Part shown: positions 1 through 8,362 of the stretch, in pieces
Position numbering within the stretch: position 1 is the stretch's first letter
Layout: each line of letters begins with the position of its first letter
Assembly: GCA_030616165.1 (NCBI GenBank)
Contig: JAUWXV010000111.1
Coordinates: 1-11,564, forward strand
DNA length: 11,564 bases
Direction: 5' to 3'
Source: a bacterium
GTDB taxonomy: Bacteria > SM23-31 > JAUVVT01
Translations under genes and position numbers: made by a program
The notes under the pieces: model-generated
What the model was told of the DNA's origin: nothing
The model's database searches: none
The model's input: the letters and a program-made list of their open reading frames with translations, nothing else

Positions 1-1419
1 ATAAATATTAATTATAATTGGAAATCTCCCTGAAATACCATGTGTGGCACAAGCAAGACAAGGATCATAAGCTCTAAATGCGATTTCTACCATATTAAGA
101 ATCCCATCTGAAACATTTCCATTCTTTATTAAACATCTTGCAGCTTTTTCGATGGACATGCAAATCCCAGCAGCATTATTTTGAGTTGCCACAATCAAAT
201 TGACATCTTTAAGTATCCCGTTTTCATCAGTCTTATAATGATGAAATAATGTTCCGCGCGGCGCTTCTACCACACCTATTCCTTCACTGGGCGTTTCTCT
301 CGGAATATTTCTGATTTTTGGGCTTGTTATTTCCGGGTCGTTAGCAAGTTCAAGCATCCTCTCAGCTGCATATAATGTTTCAATAAGACGAGCCCAATGA
401 AATGCCAGCGTAAAATGTGCCGGTTTTTCTCCAAGAGTCTTGTACATCCTCTGGTATTCAGCATCAGCAAGGGGGGTTGCCATCCCTTCTGAAACGTTCA
501 ACCTTGCAAGAGGGGCAACTCTAAATATCCCGCTATCTTCTCCATCAATAAATCCTTTCCACCCTACACTCTTTAGATAAACAAACTTAACATAAGTCCA
601 GGGTTCTACGTGTTCGCTGATATAATTTAAATAATCCGACGGTTTAAATTTCGCTTTTTCCTTCCCATTTGGATCAACAACTCTAATATCACCATCATAA
701 AAATTCACCTTATTGTTCTTATCCACAAGCCCCATGTAATAAGTCTTGTGAAAATATATATCACCAGTAATTAGGTCAAGATATGTTTTATTCTTTAGCA
801 CTACGTCCTCAAAAATTTGAAGAGAAAATTTGGCAAACTCCACACCATATTCAGCCGATTTTATAATTTTCTCTCTTTCTTCTTCAGTGACACCTTTAGC
901 AACACCGCCGGGCAGTCCGAATACTGGATGAACAACCTTTCCACCCAGAGTGGTTATTATCTCTCTGCATTCGCGTCTTAATCTTAATACTTTGCCCCCG
1001 ATTTCAAGACCAACTTTTGCCAATACTCCAAGTATATTCCTTTCCTTTGCAGGCGCCTGAGGACCAACAATAAAATCAGGACCCCCGAGAAAAAAGAAAT
1101 GGAGAGTATGGTCTTCAAGCATGAAAGTAGAATATATTAATTCTCTTATCTTTTTTGCTGTTGGAGGTGGTTCTACTTTATATAAATCGTCCAATGCTTT
1201 TGTTGAAGCGGTGTGGTGTGCCGTTGGACAAACACCACATATCCGAGTTGTAATTCTCGGCATCTCTTCAGCAGGTCTCCCCTCACAGAATTTTTCAAAT
1301 CCCCTGAACTCTGGTATTTGAAAATAGGCATGTTCTACATTTCCATCTTCATTTAAAAATATTTCTATTTTACCGTGTCCTTCAAGCCTTGTTATAGGAT
1401 CTATCGTTATTCTCTCCAT
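1..1419 (-). CDS. mvhA: [NiFe]-hydrogenase large subunit, group 3c (MvhA-like), 3' end outside window
   Basis: Catalytic subunit that splits or forms H2 at a NiFe(CN)2CO centre; cytoplasmic, with no membrane segment seen. An open frame of 473 codons without a stop runs off the window start. Both nickel-binding motifs are visible: RICGVC at residues 59-64 (Cys61, Cys64, followed by PTAHH) and DPCLACATH at 452-460 (Cys454, Cys457, His460). The N-terminus (MERITIDPITRLEGHGKIEI) is the usual start of this family. At least 13 residues follow His460, which fits a C-terminal peptide removed by a maturation protease after nickel insertion; that protease is not in the window. The ATG lies 4 bases after the mvhG stop, with GAAGG (1433-1429) 9 bases upstream. 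The neighbouring mvhG, mvhD and hdr genes place it in the Mvh/Hdr-linked group 3c rather than in 3b or 3d. Group assignment is by motif and context only. Confidence 0.93.
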   Translation of the reverse strand, partial: MERITIDPITRLEGHGKIEIFLNEDGNVEHAYFQIPEFRGFEKFCEGRPAEEMPRITTRICGVCPTAHHTASTKALDDLYKVEPPPTAKKIRELIYSTFMLEDHTLHFFFLGGPDFIVGPQAPAKERNILGVLAKVGLEIGGKVLRLRRECREIITTLGGKVVHPVFGLPGGVAKGVTEEEREKIIKSAEYGVEFAKFSLQIFEDVVLKNKTYLDLITGDIYFHKTYYMGLVDKNNKVNFYDGDIRVVDPNGKEKAKFKPSDYLNYISEHVEPWTYVKFVYLKSVGWKGFIDGEDSGIFRVAPLARLNVSEGMATPLADAEYQRMYKTLGEKPAHFTLAFHWARLIETLYAAERMLELANDPEITSPKIRNIPRETPSEGIGVVEAPRGTLFHHYKTDENGILKDVNLIVATQNNAAGICMSIEKAARCLIKNGNVSDGILNMVEIAFRAYDPCLACATHGISGRFPIIINIY

Positions 1420-1423
1420 GTTC

Positions 1424-2392
1424 TTATGCCTTCAATTTTTTTCTTTTTAGTGGTGATGATGCAAGACTGAATCTGTAAAATGTCCCAATTAGGTCAGGAA
1501 TAGTCTCAACGATACTCTGAATTTCCCCTTGCTCGTTAGTATCGATAATCGATGCAAGAGCAGAAAGGAATTTTGCCCCCTGGTCAATTACAGAGTCTGT
1601 AGGTCCAAAACATCCCCTGCAGGGCATATTACCTTTTATGCATCTTTCACCACATCCGGACCTTGTTGCCGGCCCAAGACATATTATTCCTTGTTCAAGA
1701 AAGCATTTTTCATCATCAGAAACTATTTCAAAGATTCTTTTCATCTCTTTTATTTTCAACTTATCAGGTTTTGTTTTATTCCTCTCACAAGTCTCACAGA
1801 GGGTTTTGTCTGAAGCAATAACTGCACCCTTAGGAGGCAGCTTCCCCTCTAAAATTGCATGTACAGCTTTCATTATGAGGTCTGGAGGAGGAGGACATCC
1901 GGGAAGGTAATAATCAACATCTACCACCCTGTCCAGAGGCTTCACTGTGTTATAAAAACTGGGAAGTTCCAACTCACCAACATCTAATTTTACCTTTTCT
2001 TGAGGATATATCTCTTCTAAATTCACCACAGAAGGAACCTTTTTATATGCCCTTTTAAAAATTTCATTTTTATTTGAGATATTTGCCAGGGCTGGAATCC
2101 CACCCATATGTGCACAGCTTCCGAAAGCCACAACCAGCCCTGATTTTTTTCTCAAAAGTTCTACTACCTCTTCCTGTTCGGATAATCTTACCGCACCATT
2201 TATAAAAGAGACCGCTATTGAACCATCTTCCATCGATTCGACATCTTTCTTTTTAAAATCGAAAGCTACGGGCCAGAATATAATATCCACTGCATCAACG
2301 ACCTTAAGTATATCCTCATTTAAATCTAACACTGCCTCTTCACAACCACCACAGCTCGCACACCAGTAAAATCCTACTTTTGGTTTTTCCAT
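1424..2392 (-). CDS. mvhG: [NiFe]-hydrogenase small subunit (MvhG-like)
   Basis: Electron-transfer subunit of the hydrogenase; it carries electrons between the NiFe site and MvhD through a chain of [4Fe-4S] clusters. The 322-residue protein is close to the family's usual length. It has no twin-arginine signal, so it is cytoplasmic. The proximal-cluster cysteines are seen as CGGCEE (Cys14, Cys17), GSCAHMGG near residue 92 and LPGCPPPP near residue 166. Cys11, in CASCGGC, is an extra cysteine. Distal ligands lie in the C-terminal half: LCETCERNK, then a cysteine-rich stretch with CFLEQGIICLG, SGCGERC and MPCRGCFGP, which would hold two further clusters. The ATG follows the mvhD stop by 1 base, and its GGAGG site lies inside the end of mvhD, so translation is probably coupled. 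Confidence 0.93.
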   Translation of the reverse strand: MEKPKVGFYWCASCGGCEEAVLDLNEDILKVVDAVDIIFWPVAFDFKKKDVESMEDGSIAVSFINGAVRLSEQEEVVELLRKKSGLVVAFGSCAHMGGIPALANISNKNEIFKRAYKKVPSVVNLEEIYPQEKVKLDVGELELPSFYNTVKPLDRVVDVDYYLPGCPPPPDLIMKAVHAILEGKLPPKGAVIASDKTLCETCERNKTKPDKLKIKEMKRIFEIVSDDEKCFLEQGIICLGPATRSGCGERCIKGNMPCRGCFGPTDSVIDQGAKFLSALASIIDTNEQGEIQSIVETIPDLIGTFYRFSLASSPLKRKKLKA

Positions 2393-2393
2393 A

Positions 2394-2837
2394 TTAAACC
2401 TCCAAAACTTCTTTCCAGTTAAGAGGACCTAATTTTTTTATTTTCTCAGTTGCATCTTTTACTACTTCTGTAAATTTTTCACCTTCGGCAGCAGAAACCC
2501 ACTCGAGTCGGAATCTTTCATCTTCTATCCCAAACTCACCTAAAAGTTTTTTCATCATAGAATATCGTCTGATTGTTTTATAGTTGCCTTCTTTATAATG
2601 ACAGTCACCCGGGTGACAGCCAAATATCAAAACTCCATCTGCACCCTCGGAATATGCTTTCATAACAAAACTCGGGTCGACCCTCCCTGAACACATTACC
2701 CTTATAGGAATCAAGTTGGGAGGATATTCAATTCTACTTGTTCCCGCAAGGTCTGCTCCTTGATATGAACACCATCTGCATAAAAAACCAACCAGCTTTG
2801 GTTCAAAATCATTATTTACTATTATCAATCTCTCCAA
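2394..2837 (-). CDS. mvhD: MvhD/FlpD-family [2Fe-2S] electron adapter between hydrogenase and HdrA
   Basis: A small iron-sulfur protein which in methanogens docks the hydrogenase (or formate dehydrogenase) onto HdrA and passes electrons to it. The 147-residue length is typical. The five family cysteines are present: Cys20 and Cys23 ([15 protein letters not shown]), Cys49 ([13 protein letters not shown]), and Cys74 and Cys79 ([14 protein letters not shown]). There is no in-frame ATG near the 5' end: a stop lies two codons upstream, so the start must be non-ATG. TTG at 2837 is given here. TTG at 2828 (residue 4) is the alternative, because GGAG (2835-2832) lies just before it, though with short spacing. 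The gene follows the NuoG-HdrA fusion by 48 bases and precedes mvhG by 1 base. Its place next to the C-terminal HdrA half fits its role as HdrA's input partner. Confidence 0.92.
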   Translation of the reverse strand: MERLIIVNNDFEPKLVGFLCRWCSYQGADLAGTSRIEYPPNLIPIRVMCSGRVDPSFVMKAYSEGADGVLIFGCHPGDCHYKEGNYKTIRRYSMMKKLLGEFGIEDERFRLEWVSAAEGEKFTEVVKDATEKIKKLGPLNWKEVLEV

Positions 2838-2885
2838 TTTTTAAAATTTATAAACATTTTAATGAAAAGCTCTCAACAAAGATGC

Positions 2886-4631
2886 TTATATTAATACACC
2901 CTCAATTTCAGCAAAGATTTGCTCATCTTGAAATCCATTTTGTCTTGCAACACCGCCTGGACAAGCAGCTACGCACGCTCCGCACCCTTTACATAACATC
3001 TCCTGAATTTCACTAACATTTTCTTCTTCATTAAAAGTGATTGCATCATAAGGGCATACACTTATACAAATCTTACATCCTGCACACAGTTTATCATCAA
3101 TTACAGAATAGATAGGTTCTACTGAGTAATAATCGCCGAGAGATAGTACCCCTCCGGCAGCACCTGCACCCTGTGCAACACTATCAGGAATATCTTTTGG
3201 CCCCTGACATGCTCCTGCGATAAATATACCATCTGAATCAGTAGAAATAGGACCAAGTTTTGGATGCTGTTCTCTGAAAAATCCATCTGCGCTCAATGTC
3301 AAACCAAAAAGTTTAGCAACTTCTTCTGAATCATTCCTCGAAATTACAGCAGGACAGAGAACTACCATATCGACTGGTATTCTTCTCACAATTCCTACCA
3401 ATGTGTCCTCACATCTCACTATAAGTTTTCCTTCTTCTTCTGGTGTAAGTGCGCCATCATTTACTTCTGCAACCTTACCCCTGATAAAAGTTACACCCTC
3501 AGAAAGCATTCGATTATAAAACTCTTCATATCCCTTTCCGAATGAACGTATATCTATATAAAATTCATATATGTGGGCATTAGTCTTCTCATGCACAAGA
3601 TGAGCAAACTTCATTGCATACATACAGCAAACCCGTGAACAGTATGATTTATAGTTTTTGTCCCTACTTCCAACACAATGAATAATTGCGACTTGCTGAG
3701 GTTCACTTCCATTTTCAAGTAATATTTTTCCGCCAGTAGGACCACTGGCATGACAGAGATGTTCGAATTGAAGACCATTAATCACATTAGGATATTTTCC
3801 ATACCCATACTCTGGAATTTTCAGGGAATCAAACAGTTCATATCCTGTAGTCAATATCGCCGCACCAACATCTACCTCTTCGTATTCATCTTTCATATCA
3901 TGATTAATGGCATCCGATTCACATAATTTTTCACACAATTTGCAGTTATCAGTCTTAAAATGAATACAGTAATTCACATCAATTACTGGCACATTTGGTA
4001 TCGCCTGCAGAAAAGGAACTCTAATTGCTTTTGTGGGACCGAGATATAAATAATCATGCAGAACTTTTCTGCCTTTAATATCTTCTATCTTAATAGCCTC
4101 TGTCGGACAAAAATATTCACAGGCTCCGCATCCAATACAAACATCAGATTCTACTTTAAAAGGAGTAGATACTTCCCTTTCGGGACCTCGATTAACAAAA
4201 CTGATCGCATTCACTCCTACAATTTCTTCACAGGCACGAACACAGAGACCACACAGTATACAGCGCTGTTCTTTTTCTTCAACAAATCTTGATTCTTCTA
4301 TACCAAGTTTAGCAGCAATCTCCCTAATTTTCTCTACAGAAGGAGCACGTGCCAGAAGAAGTTCTGCGACCATTTTCCGGACATTAATCACACTTAATGA
4401 ATCAGTTTTTACCACCATACCATCTTCGACTTCTGTGGAACAGGAGGCTGTTATAGTTGTTCTCCCGTTGGAAGTTACTTCAACTATGCAAAGCCGACAT
4501 GCATTGTATGGCTTTATCATTTCATGATAACATAAAGTCGGTATATCAATCCCCATATCCCTTGCTACTTTCAGGATAGTTGTTCCCTCTTCTACATCTA
4601 TCTTTTTACCATCTAATACTATTGAAACCAT
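2886..4631 (-). CDS. NuoG-type ferredoxin fused to the C-terminal half of HdrA
   Basis: Chimeric iron-sulfur flavoprotein of 581 residues. Residues 1-80 are a NuoG/HydA-type [2Fe-2S] domain (Cys34, Cys45, Cys48, Cys64). Residues 120-180 hold two [4Fe-4S] sites (Cys124/127/130/134 and Cys165/168/171/175). The His-Cys cluster motif that normally lies between them in NuoG is absent; residues 94-110 read ARAPSVEKIREIAAKLG. From about residue 197 the protein is HdrA: GPTKAIRVPFLQAIPNVPVI, a cluster site around Cys222/230/233/237, the block IIHCVGSRDKN then YCSRVCCMYAMKFA (317-343), the FAD-domain end IFIAGACQGPKDIPDSVAQG (469-488), and a C-terminal two-[4Fe-4S] ferredoxin (Cys516/519/522/526 and Cys547/550/553/557). 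It lacks the GxGxxG FAD motif of HdrA, which is in the separate gene at 8363-9214. AAGGGG lies 5 bases before the ATG. It follows nuoF-gltD by 79 bases. Expected role: electron wiring between MvhD, the NuoEF module and the HdrA flavin. Confidence 0.9.
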   Translation of the reverse strand: MVSIVLDGKKIDVEEGTTILKVARDMGIDIPTLCYHEMIKPYNACRLCIVEVTSNGRTTITASCSTEVEDGMVVKTDSLSVINVRKMVAELLLARAPSVEKIREIAAKLGIEESRFVEEKEQRCILCGLCVRACEEIVGVNAISFVNRGPEREVSTPFKVESDVCIGCGACEYFCPTEAIKIEDIKGRKVLHDYLYLGPTKAIRVPFLQAIPNVPVIDVNYCIHFKTDNCKLCEKLCESDAINHDMKDEYEEVDVGAAILTTGYELFDSLKIPEYGYGKYPNVINGLQFEHLCHASGPTGGKILLENGSEPQQVAIIHCVGSRDKNYKSYCSRVCCMYAMKFAHLVHEKTNAHIYEFYIDIRSFGKGYEEFYNRMLSEGVTFIRGKVAEVNDGALTPEEEGKLIVRCEDTLVGIVRRIPVDMVVLCPAVISRNDSEEVAKLFGLTLSADGFFREQHPKLGPISTDSDGIFIAGACQGPKDIPDSVAQGAGAAGGVLSLGDYYSVEPIYSVIDDKLCAGCKICISVCPYDAITFNEEENVSEIQEMLCKGCGACVAACPGGVARQNGFQDEQIFAEIEGVLI

Positions 4632-4710
4632 AATATCCCCTTAATATAGATTTAAAAAACATAAAATCGTTATTACAAATAATTGAAAAATCATTTTTTA
4701 TTTCTGAATT

Positions 4711-7700
4711 TTATTTCTCTTTTAGGTCACACCTCAGACATCTTTTAGCCTCCAACATTGCAGTTTTTTCTGTAAATCCAAGTTCCACGATATTGAAATT
4801 ACCTTTTCTTCTTCCAACTGGATTTTTAGGCATTTCAGGTCTTTTTAATTCCAATACTTCTTCAGGCGTTAATTTAATTGGTTCTATATACATCGAGGGT
4901 GGTGAGATAAAATATTCTCTCTCTAATTTTTCACCTTCAAGGTATCTTCTTATTGATTCGGCGGCTCTCTTCCCATGAGCGATTGAATCCGCAATTGTCG
5001 AGGGTCCGGTAACAACATCACCTGCTGCAAAAATCCCATCATAGCTTGATACCAAAGTCTCTGGATTTACTGCAAGAGTTTTCCATTTTGAAATTTCGAG
5101 ATCATAATCTTTTGGAAGGAATGATATGTCCGGTTCCTGCCCGACGGCAACTAACAATGTATCCATTGGAATGATAAATTCTGATCCCTTTATTGGAATA
5201 GGTCTTCTCCTCCCGCTTCTGTCAAAATCTCCGAGTCCCATCTTTATACATTTGATTGCAGTTAGTTTTTCATTTTCAGAGATAACCTCGACTGGTGCTG
5301 TCAGAAATATAAACTCAATACCCTCCTCAAAACCCGCCTCAAGTTCGGTTTTCATCGCTGGCATATCTGCCTTTGTTCTTCTGTAAATTATAGAAACTTT
5401 ATCGCATCCCAGACGCCGTGCAGTTCGAGCTGAATCTATCGCTGTATTGCCACTCCCTATAACACCCACAACTTTACCCAATTGTGGTTTTTTCCCTATA
5501 TTTACATCCTTTAAAAATTCAAGCCCATCAATTATCCCTTCTTTATCTTCTCCAGGAATCCCCATTTTTATGCTTTTATGAGCACCAGTTGCTATTAATA
5601 TTGCAGAATACCCTTTTAAAAAAAGTTCATCGAAAGAAATGTCTTTCCCTATACATGTATTGGTTTTTACTTCTATACCAGCCTTCATAACAAGCCCAAT
5701 TTCTTTATTCAGGACATCCTTTGGGAGTCTAAAATCGGGTATTGCGGATGCTATCATACCCCCTGGGTTAGGTTCTTTCTCAAAAATGGTGACTTTGTAT
5801 CCCCATTTAACAAGATCAAGTCCTGCTGCAAGTCCAGCTGGTCCGGAGCCTATTATTGCAACTGCTTTTGATTTTTTTCGAACCTTTGGGATAGGTATAG
5901 CTCTCATTCCCTTGTTGAGTTCCTGGTCCCCGATAAATCTCTTTAATCCCTTGATAAACATTGGCTTGTCCTCACTTTCTATATGCCTGCATCTGTCTTC
6001 GCATGGATGATGACATATATACCCGCAGACTATAGGTAGTGGATTATCCTTTCTTATTACATCGAAGGAATCCCGGTATTTCCTTTGTGCAACAAGTGCT
6101 ATAAATGCCGGAACATCGGTATGAATGGGGCAGTTGTATTTGCATGGTGTAAAGACTATCTCTTTGCAAACCATTGCAGAGCATCTTCTGTATTTTATAT
6201 GTTGTTCATACTCATCTCTAAAATAGCGTATTGTGCTCAAAACTGGATTAGGGGCTGTTCTCCCCAGTCCACACAATGCCCCGTCTTTAACTGCATGAGA
6301 AAGTTCTTCAAGTAATTCTATATCACCTTCTTTTCCTTTTCCATTTGTTATATCCGTGAGAATTTTTAGCATTTGCTTTGTCCCCTCTCTGCATGGGACA
6401 CATTTCCCACAGGATTCTTCATTAGTAAAGTTGAGGAAATATTTTGCAATATCTACCACGCAAGTATCTTCATCCATAACCACCATTCCACCAGAGCCCA
6501 TAATTGATCCGACATCCGTAAGGTGTTCGAAGTCTACGGGTATATTTATCAACTCAAGTGGAATACACCCTCCTGATGGACCACCGGTCTGTACGGATCT
6601 AAATTTTTTATTTTTAGCAATTCCCCCACCTATATCATATATTATTTCCTGTAATGATATTCCCATAGGCACTTCTACAAGCCCCGTATTTTTGATTTTA
6701 CCCACAAGAGAAAATACTTTAGTCCCTTTACTTAACCCGTCTCCAATGTTGTTGTACCAATCTTTCCCTTTGGAAATGATAGGTGGAACATTTGCCCAGG
6801 TTTCAACATTATTTATATTAGTAGGATTCCCCCAGAGCCCTTTTTCAACTGGATATGGTGGCCTTTGTCTTGGTTCCCCTGGATGTCCCTCAATCGAGGA
6901 TATCATTGCCGTTTCCTCGCCACAAACAAAAGCCCCACTTCCTCTAACTATATTAATTTTGAAATTAAATCCGGAGTTAAAAATGTTTTCACCAAGCAGT
7001 CCATATTTTTCAGCGTTTGACATTGCAGCGGAGATCCTCTCAACCGCAAGTGGATATTCTGCTCTAACATAGATATACCCCTCATCTGAGCCGATAGCAT
7101 AAGCGCCGATAGTCATACCTTCAATTATGCTAAATGGGTCCCCTTCAAGGATACTTCCATCTATGTATGCACCTGGGTCTCCTTCATCTGCATTGCATAT
7201 AATATATTTTTTTTCTCCTTTTGACTTTCTACATAACGACCATTTTTTGCCAGTTAAGAACCCAGCACCCCCTCTCCCCCTCAATCCTGACTTAATCATC
7301 TCTTCTATTACATCTTCAGATGTATACTCCTTTAAAACCTTAAAAAGAGAAAAATATCCTCCCATTGCAATATATTCTTGAATGCTATTTGGATTTATAA
7401 TACCACAATCCCTCAGAGCAATTTTCGACTGCTTTTTGTAAAATGGAATTTCAAAAAACGAAGGAAGACTATTTGTTTCTTCAATTTCAATGCTAATAGG
7501 ATATTTTTTTACTTCTTCCGTAATAAGGGATTTTATTTGATCGATCTTACCAATTATCCACTCTTTTTTTATCTTTTTGTTAACAATAATATCTATAAGT
7601 TCTTCTACTTTTTCAGGGGTAATCTCTCCGTATATAATTCTCGGCAAACCTTTAACAGATACATCCACTAAAGGTTCTTTCTGACAGAAACCCAAGCATC

Positions 7701-7899
7701 CAACTGGAATAACTATTAACTGAATTCCATTATTATCGATTATATACTTCATTTTGCTGTAAACTTCTCCAGCACCACTTGCAAGCCCACAGCTTGCCAT
7801 GCCAACCATAATTTTCGACTTCGAAGGATAAATTGTTTTTAATCCCTCTTTTTTTAATTCTATCAAATCCTCTAAAACTTCAATATTTTTAGGTCTCAT
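4711..7899 (-). CDS. NuoF/HydB-type NADH oxidoreductase fused to a GltD/NfnL-like NAD(P)H flavoprotein
   Basis: Fusion protein of 1062 residues with two predicted nicotinamide sites. Residues 1-115 are a thioredoxin-like [2Fe-2S] domain with three recognisable cysteines (Cys37, Cys68, Cys72). Residues 160-560 are NuoF: FMN/NADH motifs GLRGRGGAGFLTGKKW (206-220; the usual Pro is Leu215), NADEGDPGAYIDG (236-248), GAFVCGEETAM (322-332) and GLWGNPTNINNVET (354-367). The [4Fe-4S] ligands are ESCGKCVPC (Cys497/500/503) plus Cys543. The C-terminal ferredoxin domain of HydB is missing. In its place, from residue 573, comes a GltD-type unit: an N-terminal two-cluster domain (Cys573/578/586/590 and Cys625/629/633/637), an FAD fold (VAIIGSGPAGLAAG at 680-693, PGGM), a second dinucleotide fold (GVIGSGNTAIDSARTARRLG) followed by YRRTKADMPA, whose arginines suit NADPH, and FAAGDVVTGPSTIADSIAHG. 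It ends with CLRC (1054-1057). The gene follows nuoE by 9 bases; AGAGG lies before the ATG. Substrates are inferred. Confidence 0.92.
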   Translation of the reverse strand: MRPKNIEVLEDLIELKKEGLKTIYPSKSKIMVGMASCGLASGAGEVYSKMKYIIDNNGIQLIVIPVGCLGFCQKEPLVDVSVKGLPRIIYGEITPEKVEELIDIIVNKKIKKEWIIGKIDQIKSLITEEVKKYPISIEIEETNSLPSFFEIPFYKKQSKIALRDCGIINPNSIQEYIAMGGYFSLFKVLKEYTSEDVIEEMIKSGLRGRGGAGFLTGKKWSLCRKSKGEKKYIICNADEGDPGAYIDGSILEGDPFSIIEGMTIGAYAIGSDEGYIYVRAEYPLAVERISAAMSNAEKYGLLGENIFNSGFNFKINIVRGSGAFVCGEETAMISSIEGHPGEPRQRPPYPVEKGLWGNPTNINNVETWANVPPIISKGKDWYNNIGDGLSKGTKVFSLVGKIKNTGLVEVPMGISLQEIIYDIGGGIAKNKKFRSVQTGGPSGGCIPLELINIPVDFEHLTDVGSIMGSGGMVVMDEDTCVVDIAKYFLNFTNEESCGKCVPCREGTKQMLKILTDITNGKGKEGDIELLEELSHAVKDGALCGLGRTAPNPVLSTIRYFRDEYEQHIKYRRCSAMVCKEIVFTPCKYNCPIHTDVPAFIALVAQRKYRDSFDVIRKDNPLPIVCGYICHHPCEDRCRHIESEDKPMFIKGLKRFIGDQELNKGMRAIPIPKVRKKSKAVAIIGSGPAGLAAGLDLVKWGYKVTIFEKEPNPGGMIASAIPDFRLPKDVLNKEIGLVMKAGIEVKTNTCIGKDISFDELFLKGYSAILIATGAHKSIKMGIPGEDKEGIIDGLEFLKDVNIGKKPQLGKVVGVIGSGNTAIDSARTARRLGCDKVSIIYRRTKADMPAMKTELEAGFEEGIEFIFLTAPVEVISENEKLTAIKCIKMGLGDFDRSGRRRPIPIKGSEFIIPMDTLLVAVGQEPDISFLPKDYDLEISKWKTLAVNPETLVSSYDGIFAAGDVVTGPSTIADSIAHGKRAAESIRRYLEGEKLEREYFISPPSMYIEPIKLTPEEVLELKRPEMPKNPVGRRKGNFNIVELGFTEKTAMLEAKRCLRCDLKEK

Positions 7900-7908
7900 A
7901 ACAATCCT

Positions 7909-8361
7909 CTATTGATATTTTTTCAAAATATCTGAAATAGTCTCTTCTCTTAAACGTCCATGTGCGCCTTTATTAACCATTATAATTGGAGCAATACTGC
8001 AGCATCCAAGACAATGAACTGTTTCTATGGAAAATTTCTTGTCCTCAGTGGTTTCTCCTGATTTTATTTTCAAATGTTCTTCAAGAGTTTTCATAATACC
8101 TTCTCCACCCCTCACATAACAGGTTGTTCCCAAACAAATTTTTATCTGGTTTTTCCCCTTCGGAACAAGGCTGAAAGCATTATAAAAGGTAGCAATCGAA
8201 TAAACCCTGCTTAAAGGGACATTTAGTTTTTCTGAAACTTTTTTAAGCACTTCTTCGGGAAGATAATATAATCTATCCTGAATATCCTGAAGAGCGTTTA
8301 TCACCATCTCCGTTTTATTTTTATATTTTTCCAAAATCGTATTAACTTCTTCAATATCCAT
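7909..8361 (-). CDS. NuoE/HydC-type [2Fe-2S] thioredoxin-like subunit
   Basis: Partner of the NuoF-type NADH-oxidising subunit in complex I, HydABC-type bifurcating hydrogenases and NAD-dependent formate dehydrogenases. It carries one [2Fe-2S] cluster close to the FMN of NuoF. The 150-residue length is normal. It has an N-terminal helical part with LYYLPEEVLKKVSEKLNVP and VYSIATFYNAF, both typical of the family. The four cluster ligands are seen: Cys76 and Cys81 (CLGTTCYVRGG), then Cys117 and Cys121 (HCLGCCSIAP; Cys120 is an extra cysteine). The ATG lies 1 base after the stop of the HdrA N-terminal gene, behind the strong site GGAGGAGG. It belongs with the nuoF-gltD gene directly downstream. 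Family assignment is firm; whether the module runs toward NADH or from NADH cannot be read from the sequence. Confidence 0.95.
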   Translation of the reverse strand: MDIEEVNTILEKYKNKTEMVINALQDIQDRLYYLPEEVLKKVSEKLNVPLSRVYSIATFYNAFSLVPKGKNQIKICLGTTCYVRGGEGIMKTLEEHLKIKSGETTEDKKFSIETVHCLGCCSIAPIIMVNKGAHGRLREETISDILKKYQ

Positions 8362-8362
8362 T

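Noticed and set aside
1121-1321. Small plus-strand ORF inside mvhA.
   Set aside because: It is antisense to the RICGVC motif region of the hydrogenase large subunit and has no supporting ribosome site or motif.
4686-4698. AAAAATCATTTTT hairpin as a terminator after nuoF-gltD.
   Set aside because: The stem is five A-T pairs with a three-base loop and is too weak; the downstream genes belong to the same functional unit.
6356-7072. A 238-codon plus-strand open frame opposite nuoF, and other plus-strand frames across the window.
   Set aside because: They lie antisense to well-conserved coding sequence, show no recognisable motif, and have Ser/Pro/Ile-rich compositions expected from reverse-strand reading.
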